This document shows, in pieces, positions 11,673-22,830 of a stretch of 64,000 bases of DNA (position 1 is the first letter of the stretch; the number at the start of each line of letters is the position of its first letter). Made by a program: the position numbers and the translations under genes. The notes under the pieces are model-generated. The model saw only the letters and a list, made by a program, of their open reading frames with translations. It had not been told where the DNA came from and did no database searches. This DNA is from Ophthalmolycus amberensis (lineage: Eukaryota > Chordata > Actinopteri > Perciformes > Zoarcidae), in the NCBI GenBank assembly GCA_024529925.1, contig JAFEUB010001107.1:1261001-1325000 (forward strand), read 5' to 3'.

Positions 11673-14600
11673 AGAGAGATGATCAATGTTCTGGTGGACC
11701 ACAGGGAAGAAGGGGATGTATGAATGGGGAGGGGGAAGAAAAATCAATGATTATTTCTTATTGTCTCATCTCTTTCTCCAGCCTACAGATAGCCTGAAGC
11801 AACGGGCTCAAGTCATCTTTATTTCATTTCACAGCCTTTGCTGGTAGTTTGTAAAAGCCTGTTGATCCTCACAGACGTGTTGAATGAAGGACGATTGGGT
11901 GATTATTTCTAAAGAAGACTTTCTGATTTTAGATCACCAAAGAGACAAGTTTCTGGTGTCACGATTTCCGTATGTGAAACATTTGTTTTACGGTGAATTG
12001 GCTTTTGATATGTAAAAATAAAACTCATCACACACATTGAGGAAGTGGAAACTGTCACCTGGCATTTCATCAAACAAAGGACGATGAGAAAAATTATCGT
12101 TTTTCTGACATTTGCAGGTTTACGATTTCTGTTGACGACTCACGTCAGATATCAAAGGCTGTCAATAAACTACAGCGGCAGCTTTAATTAAACAGATGTT
12201 CGCCAATTTGTTAGCCAATGGCTAAATATCTAGTTCTCCCTTGAAAGAAGTACAAAACATTATTCTGGTAATTTGGGGTCCAATATTTGCTCTGTTTTGG
12301 TCTCCACCAACCCCTGAGGAAAACTTCTGTCTCTTTCGCTGCTAAATGCTCCATTATGTTAACCAATACCTTCCACCTAACATCATTTTACAAAGTGAGG
12401 ATATAAAAACATTAATTAGCGCAGCTTTAAAGTGTCCAGTAGTCCCTCATGTTACTCACTGAGAAACCTAAAGAATCATACTTTTTTAAAATCATATTTA
12501 CCAGTCATAATGTGACTTTATGTAATATCTGGTCTATTTTTGCTTTCATGATGATCAATGTGGTTCTATAAGAACATGGCTTGTTTAATTGAATTTAAAT
12601 ATAATGTGCAAGATGACGTATCCAGGTTTTCATTATTTTGAATCCTCCTTTCCTTCCTTCCTGTATCCATAATGTCATGTTTTAATAGACATTCCTTCCT
12701 TTTATTTTGCTCTCCTCTTTTGCTCTCTTTCTCCGTTCAGCCTGTCTCCTCTTGGCTTTCCTCATTTATCCATCTTGTGTTAATTCCAGTGTTTTCACTG
12801 CTTTTTCTCCCTGCATTTGTCTTCCTCTGACTCGCTCTAATTCTTCTATCCCTCCTTACGTTCAGCACCGCTGGTCCTGTTGAACCAAAGCTCTGTTATT
12901 ACTGAGAGCACAAAGGGCACAAAACAGGATCCTTGTTCTCATCTCTGGCACCGCATCTGAGCACTTTCTGTAGAATAAATCAGTTCTTGAATTAGAGGCA
13001 CAATTCTATTAGCTATTTGTAAAATACAATTATTTCCATTCATTTTGCAAATGGTGTTGATAATTCATGCATTGTAAAGTCGTCTTAATTGCTTTTCGCA
13101 AATGGGGTAATGTGTTACAGGGGGTTATTTCTGCCTGTAAGCCTTAAGCACTGACAATGTTGTTGTTGTTTGTCTCTCACAAACGCAGCTCTCTTACCTG
13201 CAACCAAGCTAAACTGACCATATATGAACTATAATCAAGAGTATTCCAAGCATACATACCGTACATGGACACTGTAATATGCTGTGTCATGCCTTTGCTA
13301 ATGCCTGGTTTCAAAGAACGGTCACAATACAATTTGGGGTTTTTCCAATGGCTTCCCAGCTTGTGCATCTTTGGTTATCTCTTTGATGAATTTAGAATTT
13401 ACAGGTTGTACTTTTGCAATCACCATCAAGCTCTTACTCCCACTGCCACCCTCTCCCTCTCCCCCCGGAGTGAGGACACCAACCAGGCCCAGATGATTGG
13501 CTAGTGTCTCACTGAACCTTCAAACCCTCTTTCTATTATACTGCCAGCTAAAAGTGTCACTCACCTTCCCCATCCCCTCTTTGACCCCTCTTTCTTTCCT
13601 CATCACATCATGTCATGTCTTCCAATCCATCCTCACTCTGCCAGTGTGCGCATAAAAGAGCACCACTGTTTAACAATTCAGCTGTCCCGAATCACAGACC
13701 GAATGGAACATACACTGGCCGATGAGTCATGCTTGACTCACAACAACTGATTTTTGAGTGTGTGTGTGTGTGTGTGTGTGTGTGTCTACCCACAGCGCCA
13801 ATTTGGACCTTTAGCTCGGAGTGATTCAGACCTTCCTCGGCTTGGGTGGAGCTGCTCTGTGGTCTCTTCTACTATCAACTACAAGGCTGTAAAGAGGCTG
13901 TTTCACTGTAAAAGCCCGCTTTATGCATAATCACTGCGACTCACCGAAACAGAGAGCGCATTTGTTTACAGTATGGTCTGAGTCCAATAATAGGTGCTCA
14001 ACATCATGCCTGAGTCTGTGTGCAGATGTCATGACGTACCCCAATGACGATTAAAGTCAATTGGTCATGGAAGAACAATGACGGGCATGGAGCTGAAGTA
14101 TTCAACAACAGATGGATTGGCGACTCATTCAGTCATGATATCAACATGATATAATGAACGTGTGTCTTGGTGGGGGGTGCTGCTGAGTAGACACTTTGAC
14201 AGATTTAAGGCCTGGTCACCTCAACATTTAAAATGACATTTTCTGAAATGGAATTAACATAATTAGTGGATTCGCTCACCAAATAAGTCTGAGTGATTTG
14301 TTTTTTGTCATTTTTTTGAGTTCAACTTTGGTTAACTTCGACATGCACTGCTGACTATTAGAAGGTCATTTTGGCAGGGCTGATGTTTGGAACAGAGAGC
14401 CGCAGAGTCCAGAATGGAAGAAGCTATCGTAGCTTATTAGCTTTGTTGATTTAATCTCAGTTGCCGCCAACTCCACAAACGGAGCATGTTTTTTTAAACA
14501 GTTAAGAGACAGGAGTCTGTGTTCCGAATAGGTCCTTTGAATGACTTAATTGACTTTTTAATGACATACCATACGATGCCATTTTATACAGACACAAAGA

Positions 14601-15028
14601 CTTTTATTTACACTTTAGTTGTGCCTATCTAGCTTTGGCATGTTTCCAGCTTGCGAGCGTGTTAGCGGTTAGCTCGCCAACTTCATTTGTGCACCAGTAG
14701 CCACAGCATCATCACCTGGGCGGATACAGCCTGACACAGTTAGCATGGCTAGATTCTACTACAAACCGTGCCTGCTTTGTAATTTGGGTGACTGACCCTA
14801 AGGTCGCATTCAGCAAAGCTTCTAGAAATCCTCACTACCTGAGGTTCTGTAGATTCTGTCAATTTGCCCAAATGCAATATGCTGTCACAGGAAGTGACCA
14901 ATCAAATGAGAAACGCAAATGTTGCAATTAAGACTCCTAAAGCTCTCTGTCCATACATGCAAGTTATGTTACCATGGGAACAAATGGTTGTCTGAAGGGA
15001 CTTCATGCTGCCATTTCTCTCTATCTAT

Positions 15029-15060
<32 letters not shown>

Positions 15061-15402
15061 TGCACACACACTCGCCCCCGTTGATGTCACTTAATGCAGT
15101 TTGGAGTTGTACATTTATCATCAGCAGGAAATGGATGTATGGCTCTCATGCACATCGCAGAAGAGCCCATCCATTAGCAAGGCGAGGCAGGTACTCCACA
15201 ATAGCTACAATACTACGCTGATGGCTAAATCACATACACACACACAACAATGCACGCAGGCATGTTGGAGGAATTCAATTTCATTAATCTGGTTGTTGTG
15301 TGGTGATTTATGGCTCTTCGAAAATGGCAAAGAGAGTTACAGGTGCATCAGTGCATGGCTTCCAGTTAGCCTATCACTGTTGATTAATGTGCTAACCAGT
15401 GT

Positions 15403-15442
<40 letters not shown>

Positions 15443-17738
15443 CAGCCCTCCTTGATGAGCTGGAGGTGTGGCCAATAATATATATAGTATGTGAAGACTG
15501 CAGTGGAGCGGAACTGATCCGCGTGTGCGCATATCTGTGCATTTCTGTGCACGTTATCATCTCCACATGCTCATTACCCGAGTGTGTCGGTGTGTGAATG
15601 TTTCATCCATGCGGCACGCTCTTCTTGCTCGCAGTATCTGGTGGTGAGGGTGCTCATTCGTATGCCATGGAAAGCAGGATGTCAGGGTGTTGCTACATGT
15701 GCAGGACTTTGATCATAAAACCATGGAAACGCAGATCAAAAAAGACACAGCAAGAGTACGAAGCAGCTGATATGTGGGCAATTAAAGCTGCTATTCATGG
15801 TGTCGGCCAAAGAAAAGTGCAACCAAAACCATATTAATATGTTGTCTGTTGTGGAGCATGTTACTGAAGCACAGATGTCAGATCTTTCCTTGGAGCAGAT
15901 ATTGATGATGAATTCATTAGAGAACTGCTTCTACTGGCATCCTAGATTAGTGGCCAACTGGGGTTTTACTTACACAAGCATTTCCAATTATGAGTTGCAC
16001 TGAAAGGACGGCATAATCTCATAATAATTTAATTACCACTCGGGGGCAAAATCCATATAATCAGTTGGGAAATGATGTTCAAGCAATAGTTCCACATTTT
16101 GGGAAACACACTTATTTGCTTTCTTGGTTGGATGAGAACATTGATACCACTCTCCTTTCAACAGTTACATTTCTGTACGGAATAAACAAACAAGATACAA
16201 AGTGGTGATTCGGGAGCTTAAGAGGTGCCACCAGCTTCCAGTCTTCATGCTAAGCTAAGCTAACTGTCTCCTGGCTCAGGCTTCGTGTGTAGAGCGCAGA
16301 CACGACAGCGTCAATCTTCTCATCCGACTCTCGCCAACATCTCTCAAAATGTCGAACTCAGTGAAAAAAGAGGCGAGAGAGAGCCAGTGAGCTTATCACT
16401 GGCCTTCCAAAGCCAAACACGAGCTTATGAAAACTATATGTAAGCGAGTAAGCTTTTCAACTGGCCTTCTAGGATCATGAACGTCGCAGCCATGCTTGAT
16501 CAATAAAACAAATTCAATAACATTTATATTATTGATTCATCGTTCATGTCCTCTGAGTGTCAGACGGCGTTGAGTCATCTAAAGTGTCGCTCACTGGTTA
16601 GCGTTGTGTCTCTTTCTTGACCTGCTTTAACCTCAGCCGAGCATCTACTACACTACCACATCTGCCACATACCCGTTGATGCATGGGCTTCATGCAACAA
16701 ATGCGATGCCGTGAGCAGTGAAGCACCAGTTTGCAGAATGCATGCTGGGGGATGCTTCTCACGCCGATTCAGAGAGACGCTTTAATCGCTTCAATTTTCA
16801 CCGTTTTAACAGAAATGCATGCGAGGCCGAGCTGTGTTTCCAAAACCATAAACATATCAAGACAATCGCGTTTCGGATTTTTAGCATTTTTCACGTATAT
16901 AGGTCCTCTGTAAATACCAAACACTTAACTCACCTAATGAACCAAAACAAATGTACCAAATGCAACTGATGTTTGTTATAATTATTTGACGCGGCGTCAC
17001 GTGACAATCAATTAAGAGCTCATTTAAAAGATGTACACAGTGGATCACACTTACTCATCGAGCCAGTTGAGTCTGTTCTTAATACATGCAAATACTGATT
17101 TAATCCACTTTGCTGCCAATTTCATGCCGCTCCAGCGAGCAGGATTTACACATCGCTCTCCCATTCTTGGGAACTATTCATTTCATCCTAATCAGATCCA
17201 GCTGTATAATTGCGGTCATGGAGATTAGTGCAGAGGAAGGACACACACACACACACTCATACACATGGACTTATTAATACATCCATCCAATGCAGATACA
17301 CACACACACACACTGACAGCAGCCTGATAGTGCTGAGCATTATAGTGATGAAACTAGAGATGCCGCCAGCTGTAGTAGAATGCTAATGTACACTGGTGCC
17401 TTCCTGCGTGGGCAGACCTGCAGCTTCATTCAGAAATATGTGAAGAATAGATGGAGCATGTGGTGGTGGGGTGGGGGGGGGGGGAGTGTTTCTGCACACA
17501 TGTTCTTGTGTAAATTCAGAATTCTAAGAGAAAGAAAAAAGCACTTTTATTAAATCACAATGTAATTGTAAAAGTGCAGGTGAAGCATCACGAACACATC
17601 CTCTGATCAGATGAGCCAGATGCAGTGTCACTGCAGAGTTAAGGACGAATAAGCAGCAAATGCAGGTGCTGTGGATGCGAAAGGCAAACAAACAAGAGTC
17701 CTACCTCTCCTGGTCTGTCTGATCTTTGGGCTCAGCAT
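6271..17738 (-). CDS. arhgap22: arhgap22, 5' part (Rho GTPase-activating protein 22), partial
   Basis: ARHGAP22 is a FilGAP-family protein with an N-terminal PH domain and a RhoGAP domain that stimulates GTP hydrolysis, known mainly for Rac. Only the N-terminus is in the window, in three minus-strand exons: 17705-17738, 9634-9833 and 6271-6358. Phases agree (34 bp ending in phase 1; 200 bp ending in phase 0; 88 bp ending in phase 1). The joined product starts MLSPKIRQTRRA, continues RSKSMVMGE, and enters the PH domain near residue 39 (KAGWLKKQRSIMKNWQ, then RWFVLR). This matches human ARHGAP22 as I recall it more closely than ARHGAP24 or ARHGAP25. The rest of the PH domain, the RhoGAP domain and the coiled coil lie beyond the left edge. 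Intron 1 is about 7.9 kb and intron 2 about 3.3 kb. Confidence 0.93.
6359..9633. other. arhgap22 intron 2, low-complexity tracts
   Basis: No other exon is recognised. There is a GA-rich tract at about 6362-6416, a G14 run at about 6987-7000, G15 at about 8150-8164, C19 at about 8219-8237, GT-rich tracts at about 8340-8410 and 8585-8638, and a pure (GT)n tract at about 8782-8830. The rest is unique sequence. A moderately complex stretch at about 8985-9130 contains no repeat and might be a conserved element. Confidence 0.6.
9634..9833 (-). CDS. arhgap22: arhgap22 coding exon 2 (start of PH domain)
   Basis: A 200-bp minus-strand exon with acceptor TTTGCAG before 9833 and donor GTAACA after 9634. 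It supplies the last two bases of Ala12, then 66 codons: RSKSMVMGE, a Pro/Ser linker, and the PH-domain start KAGWLKKQRSIMKNWQ, RWFVLRSDQLFFYKDEE, ending ETKPQ in phase 0. The acceptor is directly preceded by a (TG)n run (plus-strand CA at 9838-9862) in place of a normal pyrimidine tract. Confidence 0.96.
9838..9862. repeat. (CA)12 microsatellite at the arhgap22 exon 2 acceptor
   Basis: On the transcribed minus strand this is a (UG)12 run ending two to three bases from the AG of the exon 2 acceptor. Confidence 0.95.
9863..10840. other. arhgap22 intron 1, distal part
   Basis: No exon is seen. It contains a CA/GT tract at about 10172-10203 and a G13 run at about 10296-10308. Confidence 0.55.
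10845..11405 (+). mobile_element. Degenerate LINE ORF2 C-terminus and 3' UTR
   Basis: Read across frameshifts, the plus strand resembles the C-terminal part of a fish non-LTR ORF2. There is a YLGHLI/DDDDV-like start near 10855-10910, a middle near 10930-11030 resembling AHLWCNS, then QVAFNDAFI with LPRW (about 11038-11085), and after a frameshift PSNVPAFYAALRNFMYNIY (about 11115-11170). An AT-rich 3' UTR ends near 11405 with AATAAAG. An 85-codon open frame over it is a fragment, not a gene. Clade unresolved. Confidence 0.75.
11406..16079. other. arhgap22 intron 1, middle part
   Basis: No exon is recognised. It contains a long pure (CA)n at about 11612-11668, GT tracts at about 13756-13784 and 15400-15440, and CA at about 15030-15070. 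A stretch at about 12990-13130 is AT-rich, non-repetitive and dense in TAATT/ATTA-type motifs. Repeat-like sequence around 14640-14770 was not identified. Confidence 0.5.
16080..16285. mobile_element. Teleost short interspersed repeat with GCTAAGCTAAGCTAA motif
   Basis: Starts near TTCCACATTTTGGGAAACAC, and contains a GATACCACTCTC phrase and CATGCTAAGCTAAGCTAACT before CTCCTGGCTC. This is a short non-coding repeat that I recall as abundant in percomorph fish. Related copies lie at about 38865-39290 and partly at about 41190-41260. Confidence 0.65.
16286..17704. other. arhgap22 intron 1, proximal part
   Basis: No exon is seen. It contains short CA tracts (about 17240-17260 and 17298-17312) and a poly-G run at about 17473-17484. 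The segment 17030-17225 is unique, non-repetitive and contains an exact ATGCAAAT octamer at 17086-17093, so it could be a regulatory element. Confidence 0.5.
17705..17738 (-). CDS. arhgap22: arhgap22 coding exon 1
   Basis: ATG at 17738 (minus strand) encodes MLSPKIRQTRR and then one base, followed by donor GTAGGA. The phase-1 end joins exon 2 to give Ala12-Arg-Ser-Lys. Eleven residues match the start of human ARHGAP22 (MLSPKIRQ-RRA) as I recall it, so the start codon is well supported despite the 34-bp length. Confidence 0.93.
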
Positions 17739-18100
17739 GGCTGTCATCGCTCGTCCACGCGCTCTCCTCTCGGCATGTTCGTGTACATCCAAGCACCCCA
17801 CCCCTGTCTCTCCCTCTGCCTCTCTGTGCCTTTTGGTCCTCCTCCTCCTCTCCCTCTGACCTTCTGCAGTGCGTCCGGCAGCTAGGGGGTTGGGTGAGCA
17901 AGGGGAGGGGAGGAGAATGGAAAGAGAAGCGGGTGGTGAAGGAGAGGCGGGAGGAGGGGGGAGCTTTACCCCTTTTTATTTTTTCTGCGCACACGCCCAG
18001 TGGCCTCCACCCCTCCCTGTTACATTATTCATAGCGGTACATCCGCTTGGGGTTGCTGATGGAGGAGGAGGAGGTTTTTTGGGGGGGGGCGGGACTCCCA
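17739..18100 (-). promoter_or_regulatory. Candidate arhgap22 5' UTR and promoter region
   Basis: Sequence directly upstream of the arhgap22 start is rich in GA/CT and GGAGG blocks. A TATA-like element AATAAAAAGG lies on the minus strand at 17971-17980, about 235 bp upstream of the ATG. A G-run follows near 18080. The promoter is inferred from position; no transcription start can be fixed from sequence alone. Confidence 0.35.
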
Positions 18101-19863
18101 TCGGGCAGAGCATGGACCTCACCGGCATGGACCTCACCGGCTAACAGATGCCTGTTTTTTAAGTGTTGTTATTTTCAGATTTTTTCAGAAAGATCTGCAT
18201 GTTTGTAAAGGGGAGCGAAAGAGAAGGGGAGGGGGGGGGGGTGTTCATCTGGCAGGTGTCTCCTCCTTCTGCACCTAATTAAGCTGTAGAGGTCTTCAGC
18301 TCGTCTCCACCTCCTTCCCTTAATATCTCATTTTCCCCCATCCTTTCTCATTTTCTTCTTGCTCTACCGACTCTCTTTTTCTATCTCCTTTTTCCCTTCT
18401 CCACCCACCTCTCTCGACACAATTCCTTTTCTAATTCCACATACGTCAGTCTCTACTCTCTTTTCTTTCACTCTTAATTATTTCCCTCGCCATTTCTGTC
18501 CCTGCCACTCTCGGCTGTCCAAGAAAGATGCTGCCTTCAGTTCAAAGTCTGACGTGGGAAATTCCCCGCTCGTACAGTAGGTCGTAATTACATCCTCCAG
18601 GCATTCTGTGGCACTACTCAGAAGAACCAAGGGAGAAAACAAATACTGGTTCTTTTCTCTAACGGACAATGTCATGTCGCCTTAAGCTACAGTGGCCTAT
18701 AATTGACACAAGAAAGTGTGTAGGAGCGTGGCAGTGTGGCAGCAAGGGAAAGATCCAAGGCTCCAAGGCCCTAGCTGTCACCATTTGTGTTGCGTAGTGT
18801 AGGCCTACTTTTACTGTTTAGGTGTCGGTCTCAGGTAACATTAACGGGTTGTGTTAGCAAACATTGACTCTAGTCGGAGATTTAAAATCAGCAATCTCTG
18901 TTAAATCACTTCTTCAAACTCGTTTTTACAGACTGGTTTTCATGTGATGTCCTTTTGGTGCTTTTATTTCATTACTGTTACATCTTATTTCATAAATTTG
19001 TTTCTTATTTTCTTTTAGTTTGTTCTCATTGAATCGATTGGTTATAATGTTTCATCTATTGTACCGTTTTGTTGATAGGCCTAATACTTAGCGATAGAAA
19101 CATGGATGATAGCCAACTGAAAGCAAAGTTAGCATTACATCCACAACCTTTGTTGTGTTAGCATTAGCTTGAATGTTGGGATGTATTGGTTGGCCGAACT
19201 GTTTTGTTGCCACTTGTATCTTTCATCAGGTCTGTACATTAATTTAGTTCATACTGCAATAAAAAGTGTATATATTTTTTTTAACATATCAAAATGCCAT
19301 AGAAGCAATTGATAAAAAAACAAACCACAGCGCAGTGTACTGCAGCTAGTTGAGGCTAGCTAGCCTTACGGCTAATTTATTAAATTATATTTTCTCCAGA
19401 CGGGGAAGTTTCGTGCAAGAAATTCTGCTTTCAAGGGTTATTTCTGCATCTGATGTAGAAATGCCCTGCTCTCAATCAGACCTGTCAGTGCTGTTTGCAG
19501 CTGTGCGACAGCAGCCGGGCTTCCCTCCTCCTCCAGTGTGCAAGAGATAATAGCCTTAAGTCCTGCACTGCAATTGAATCAGACTTGGCCTCACGGCAAC
19601 CACAGCTGCTCTTATTACAGAGCAAAGAGGGAGAGAGACACAGAGGGGTTGGAGGAGTGTGTATGTGTGTGTGTGTGTGTGCCCTCACAACATACATGCA
19701 CATGTACACACAAGCTAACAAGCTGTTAAAATGAATCAGCAAATGCAAAGATAGATATACAGTGCACACACAAACACACACGCAAAATAGAGCCAAAATG
19801 AGAAACAAAGATGGGGTCACACAAGCTGAAATTAAACAGAAAGAGGGCACACGGTGGACACAG

Positions 19864-19898
<35 letters not shown>

Positions 19899-21733
19899 AA
19901 AACCAAGAAGCCCTATAGAGTGCCAGTGTTTTGTTCGAGACCGAGGTTTGGTGAAAGCAGTGTGGCCACACCATGATGGGTGTGGCTCTGGGTGTTGTTT
20001 CCCTCCAAATGTATCATCCAAATCATCCTCACAATGTTCTGTTGTCACAAAACGTGACGTTGCACAAAAGAGGAAGAGACAGGAAGGTGAGAAGAGGACA
20101 AAACACGGACGTTTGAAGCCACACTCAGAGACGAGTAGCAGAGCTCCAAACCACCCAGTGCTCAACCACAGCTTTCCTGTTTTGGTTTGGCCACTGGGCT
20201 GCTCTCTGTGTACACGTCATTGGCACCACCCCTCTTGTATACAAGCATCCACGCCTATTTCAGAGTGCCACAGTTGCAGATTGCAGGCGCGGTAGTGTCA
20301 GGGACCATATGAGCAAAAACTTCAGTATTTTTGTAAAAGAAATAGTTTGCAATCATATCAATCGCATCTTCGAAATAGGATTTAAATGACCAATTCAATT
20401 AAAATTTCAGTGTGAATATAGAAATGATAAAAGGAAACTCCAGCTAATTCTAGCAACAGAGGAGAAGTAAGCAGCTCTGGAGACTCAAGGTACCATCACA
20501 TGTCCATCCAGCCACTCATCCTGTATTTTGGCTAAACTGCTTGGCCCCTGTAAGAACAGGGTTGTTAAATAATGAATACAGAGGACGATTAAAATTTAAT
20601 ATTGGCAGGGATGGGCTGTGCTAAAACAGACCAGGGTGGCTACTGAGGGTGTCACTGTTGATTTAGCATTACTTATGGATCGCCATGGACTGGCTGTGAT
20701 GGGCCTCATCAGGCAGTCACCGGGAGCTGTATTGACATCAACTCCACCTCTCTAAATGCAATTCAAATCAGATTTCATTTCTATAGACGGTTTATTCATG
20801 TGACCCGGTGATACTCACAAGACCCAGAATAAACTGGAGCCAGAGACTACTATTCCGAAAATATAGATTTTATTGACAATGCATGGAATAAAAGACTCGT
20901 CTCCACAGTGAGTTGTAATAGAAGACCTAAATGCAGGCGATGGAGTAAACAATGGGATCACGCAGGATGGCTTGCATGTCCATTCAGTTGATTAGTTAAA
21001 AGGCACACTAAAATGTAATAAGTCTGGGGAAAACAGTGGTTTGGCTCCACTGAAAACTAAAAGAAACAAGAACACAATAATATACTAAAGGAAACTTTAC
21101 ACTTTTCTTTTCTTTTTTTACAAAATATGCAATGTAACAGTAAATAATCTACCTTGCTAGACTGGAACACAGTCCCCTCCCCCAGTTCAAGACATGCAGG
21201 TGACTGGAATCTATATTCATAAAGAACCATGTTAATATTGTTTTAAGTGGACTAAAAACGTATTTAAGAGCATCTCTGCTCTGCTTAAGCATCCCTTGTT
21301 TCTTGGCTGATGTAGAGAATTAAACTAAAATGACTGATAATAAACAACACGTCGATGAACCTCGAACAACAAGCCACCACCAACAAGCATTATTAAACCA
21401 CATAAATGAAATAACCTGCCACGTCTCATAGAGTCAGCAGCAGAATAAAACATCACCAAAACAAACAAACAGAAATCTATGAACAACATAAACACCACAG
21501 CGGCTGCAGCCACAGACAAACATAAAGCAAAAAGAGAGCTGCAAAATTTTTACACTCTGTGTTGTGCACACCCACACCACATGGAAGAGGTGGTGTTCTC
21601 CTCTGGAGTAGAACCATTACAGTGGTGTTCTGCTCTGGAGTAGAACCATTACAGTTTGTTGTTGTACTCGCCCGTCTGAAAGGCTTGGTGTCCGTGTTTA
21701 TCTTCTCTGTTGGTTCATTCCCAATGCAAAAGT
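18101..21733. other. Intergenic sequence between arhgap22 and lrrc18, left part
   Basis: No gene is supported. It contains a poly-G run at about 18231-18241, a CT-rich block at 18300-18430, short GT tracts near 19660-19680, and CA near 19868-19896. A 226-codon minus-strand open frame across 19485-20165 has Cys-Val runs from the CA tract and no recognisable domain. The 20570-20760 stretch is non-repetitive. Confidence 0.5.
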
Positions 21734-22830
21734 CCACTCTACCCCTCTGTTCCTCTGAAGTCACTCTACCCCTCTGTTCCTCTGAAGCCACTCTACCCCT
21801 CTGTTCCTCTGAAGCCCACTCTACCCCTCTGTTCCTCTGAAGTCACTCTACCCCTCTGTTCCTCTGAAGCCACTCTACCCCTCTGTTCCTCTGAAGTCAC
21901 TCTACCCCTCTGTTCCTCTGAAGTCACTCTACCCCTCTGTTCCTCTGAAGTCCACTCTACCCCTCTGTTCCTCTGAAGTCCACTCTACCCCTCTGTTCCT
22001 CTGAAGTCCACTCTACCCCTCTGTTCCTCTGAAGTCACTCTACCCCTCTGTTCCTCTGAAGTCCACTCTACCCCTCTGTTCCTCTGAAGTCACTCTACCC
22101 CTCTGTTCCTCTGAAGTCCACTCTACCCCTCTGTTCCTCTGAAGTCACTCTACCCCTCTGTTCCTCTGAAGTCCACTCTACCCCTCTGTTCCTCTGAAGT
22201 CCACTCTACCCCTCTGTTCCTCTGAAGTCCACTCTACCCCTCTGTTCCTCTGAAGTCCACTCTACCCCTCTGTTCCTCTGAAGTCCACTCTACCCCTCTG
22301 TTCCTCTGAAGTCACTCTACCCCTCTGTTCCTCTGAAGTCACTCTACCCCTCTGTTCCTCTGAAGTCCACTCTACCCCTCTGTTCCTCTGAAGTCACTCT
22401 ACCCCTCTGTTCCTCTGAAGTCACTCTACCCCTCTGTTCCTCTGAAGTCCACTCTACCCCTCTGTTCCTCTGAAGTCCACTCTACCCCTCTGTTCCTCTG
22501 AAGTCACTCTACCCCTCTGTTCCTCTGAAGTCACTCTACCCCTCTGTTCCTCTGAAGTCCACTCTACCCCTCTGTTCCTCTGAAGTCCACTCTACCCCTC
22601 TGTTCCTCTGAAGTCACTCTACCCCTCTGTTCCTCTGAAGTCACTCTACCCCTCTGTTCCTCTGAAGTCACTCTACCCCTCTGTTCCTCTGAAGTCACTC
22701 TACCCCTCTGTTCCTCTGAAGTCCACTGTACCCCTCTGTTCCTCTGAAGTCCACTCTACCCCTCTGTTCCTCTGAAGTCCACTCTACCCCTCTGTTCCTC
22801 TGAAGTCCACTCTACCCCTCTGTTCCTCTG
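21734..22830. repeat. 27/28-bp minisatellite (CACTCTACCCCTCTGTTCCT unit)
   Basis: About 40 tandem units of CACTCTACCCCTCTGTTCCT followed by CTGAAGT. The units come in two lengths, 27 bp (GAAGTCAC junction) and 28 bp (GAAGTCCAC junction), plus a few GAAGCCAC variants near the left end. Runs of 27-bp units stay in frame (PLCSSEVTL repeats), while each 28-bp unit shifts frame. The 28-bp type is more common in the middle and right. Confidence 0.98.

Noticed and set aside
19485..20165. 226-codon minus-strand frame
   Set aside because: Cys-Val-rich from CA repeats, no domain and no splice-supported structure.
21710..21976. 88-codon frame of PLCSSEVTL repeats as a repeat protein
   Set aside because: It is open only where 27-bp minisatellite units run together and breaks at the first 28-bp unit.
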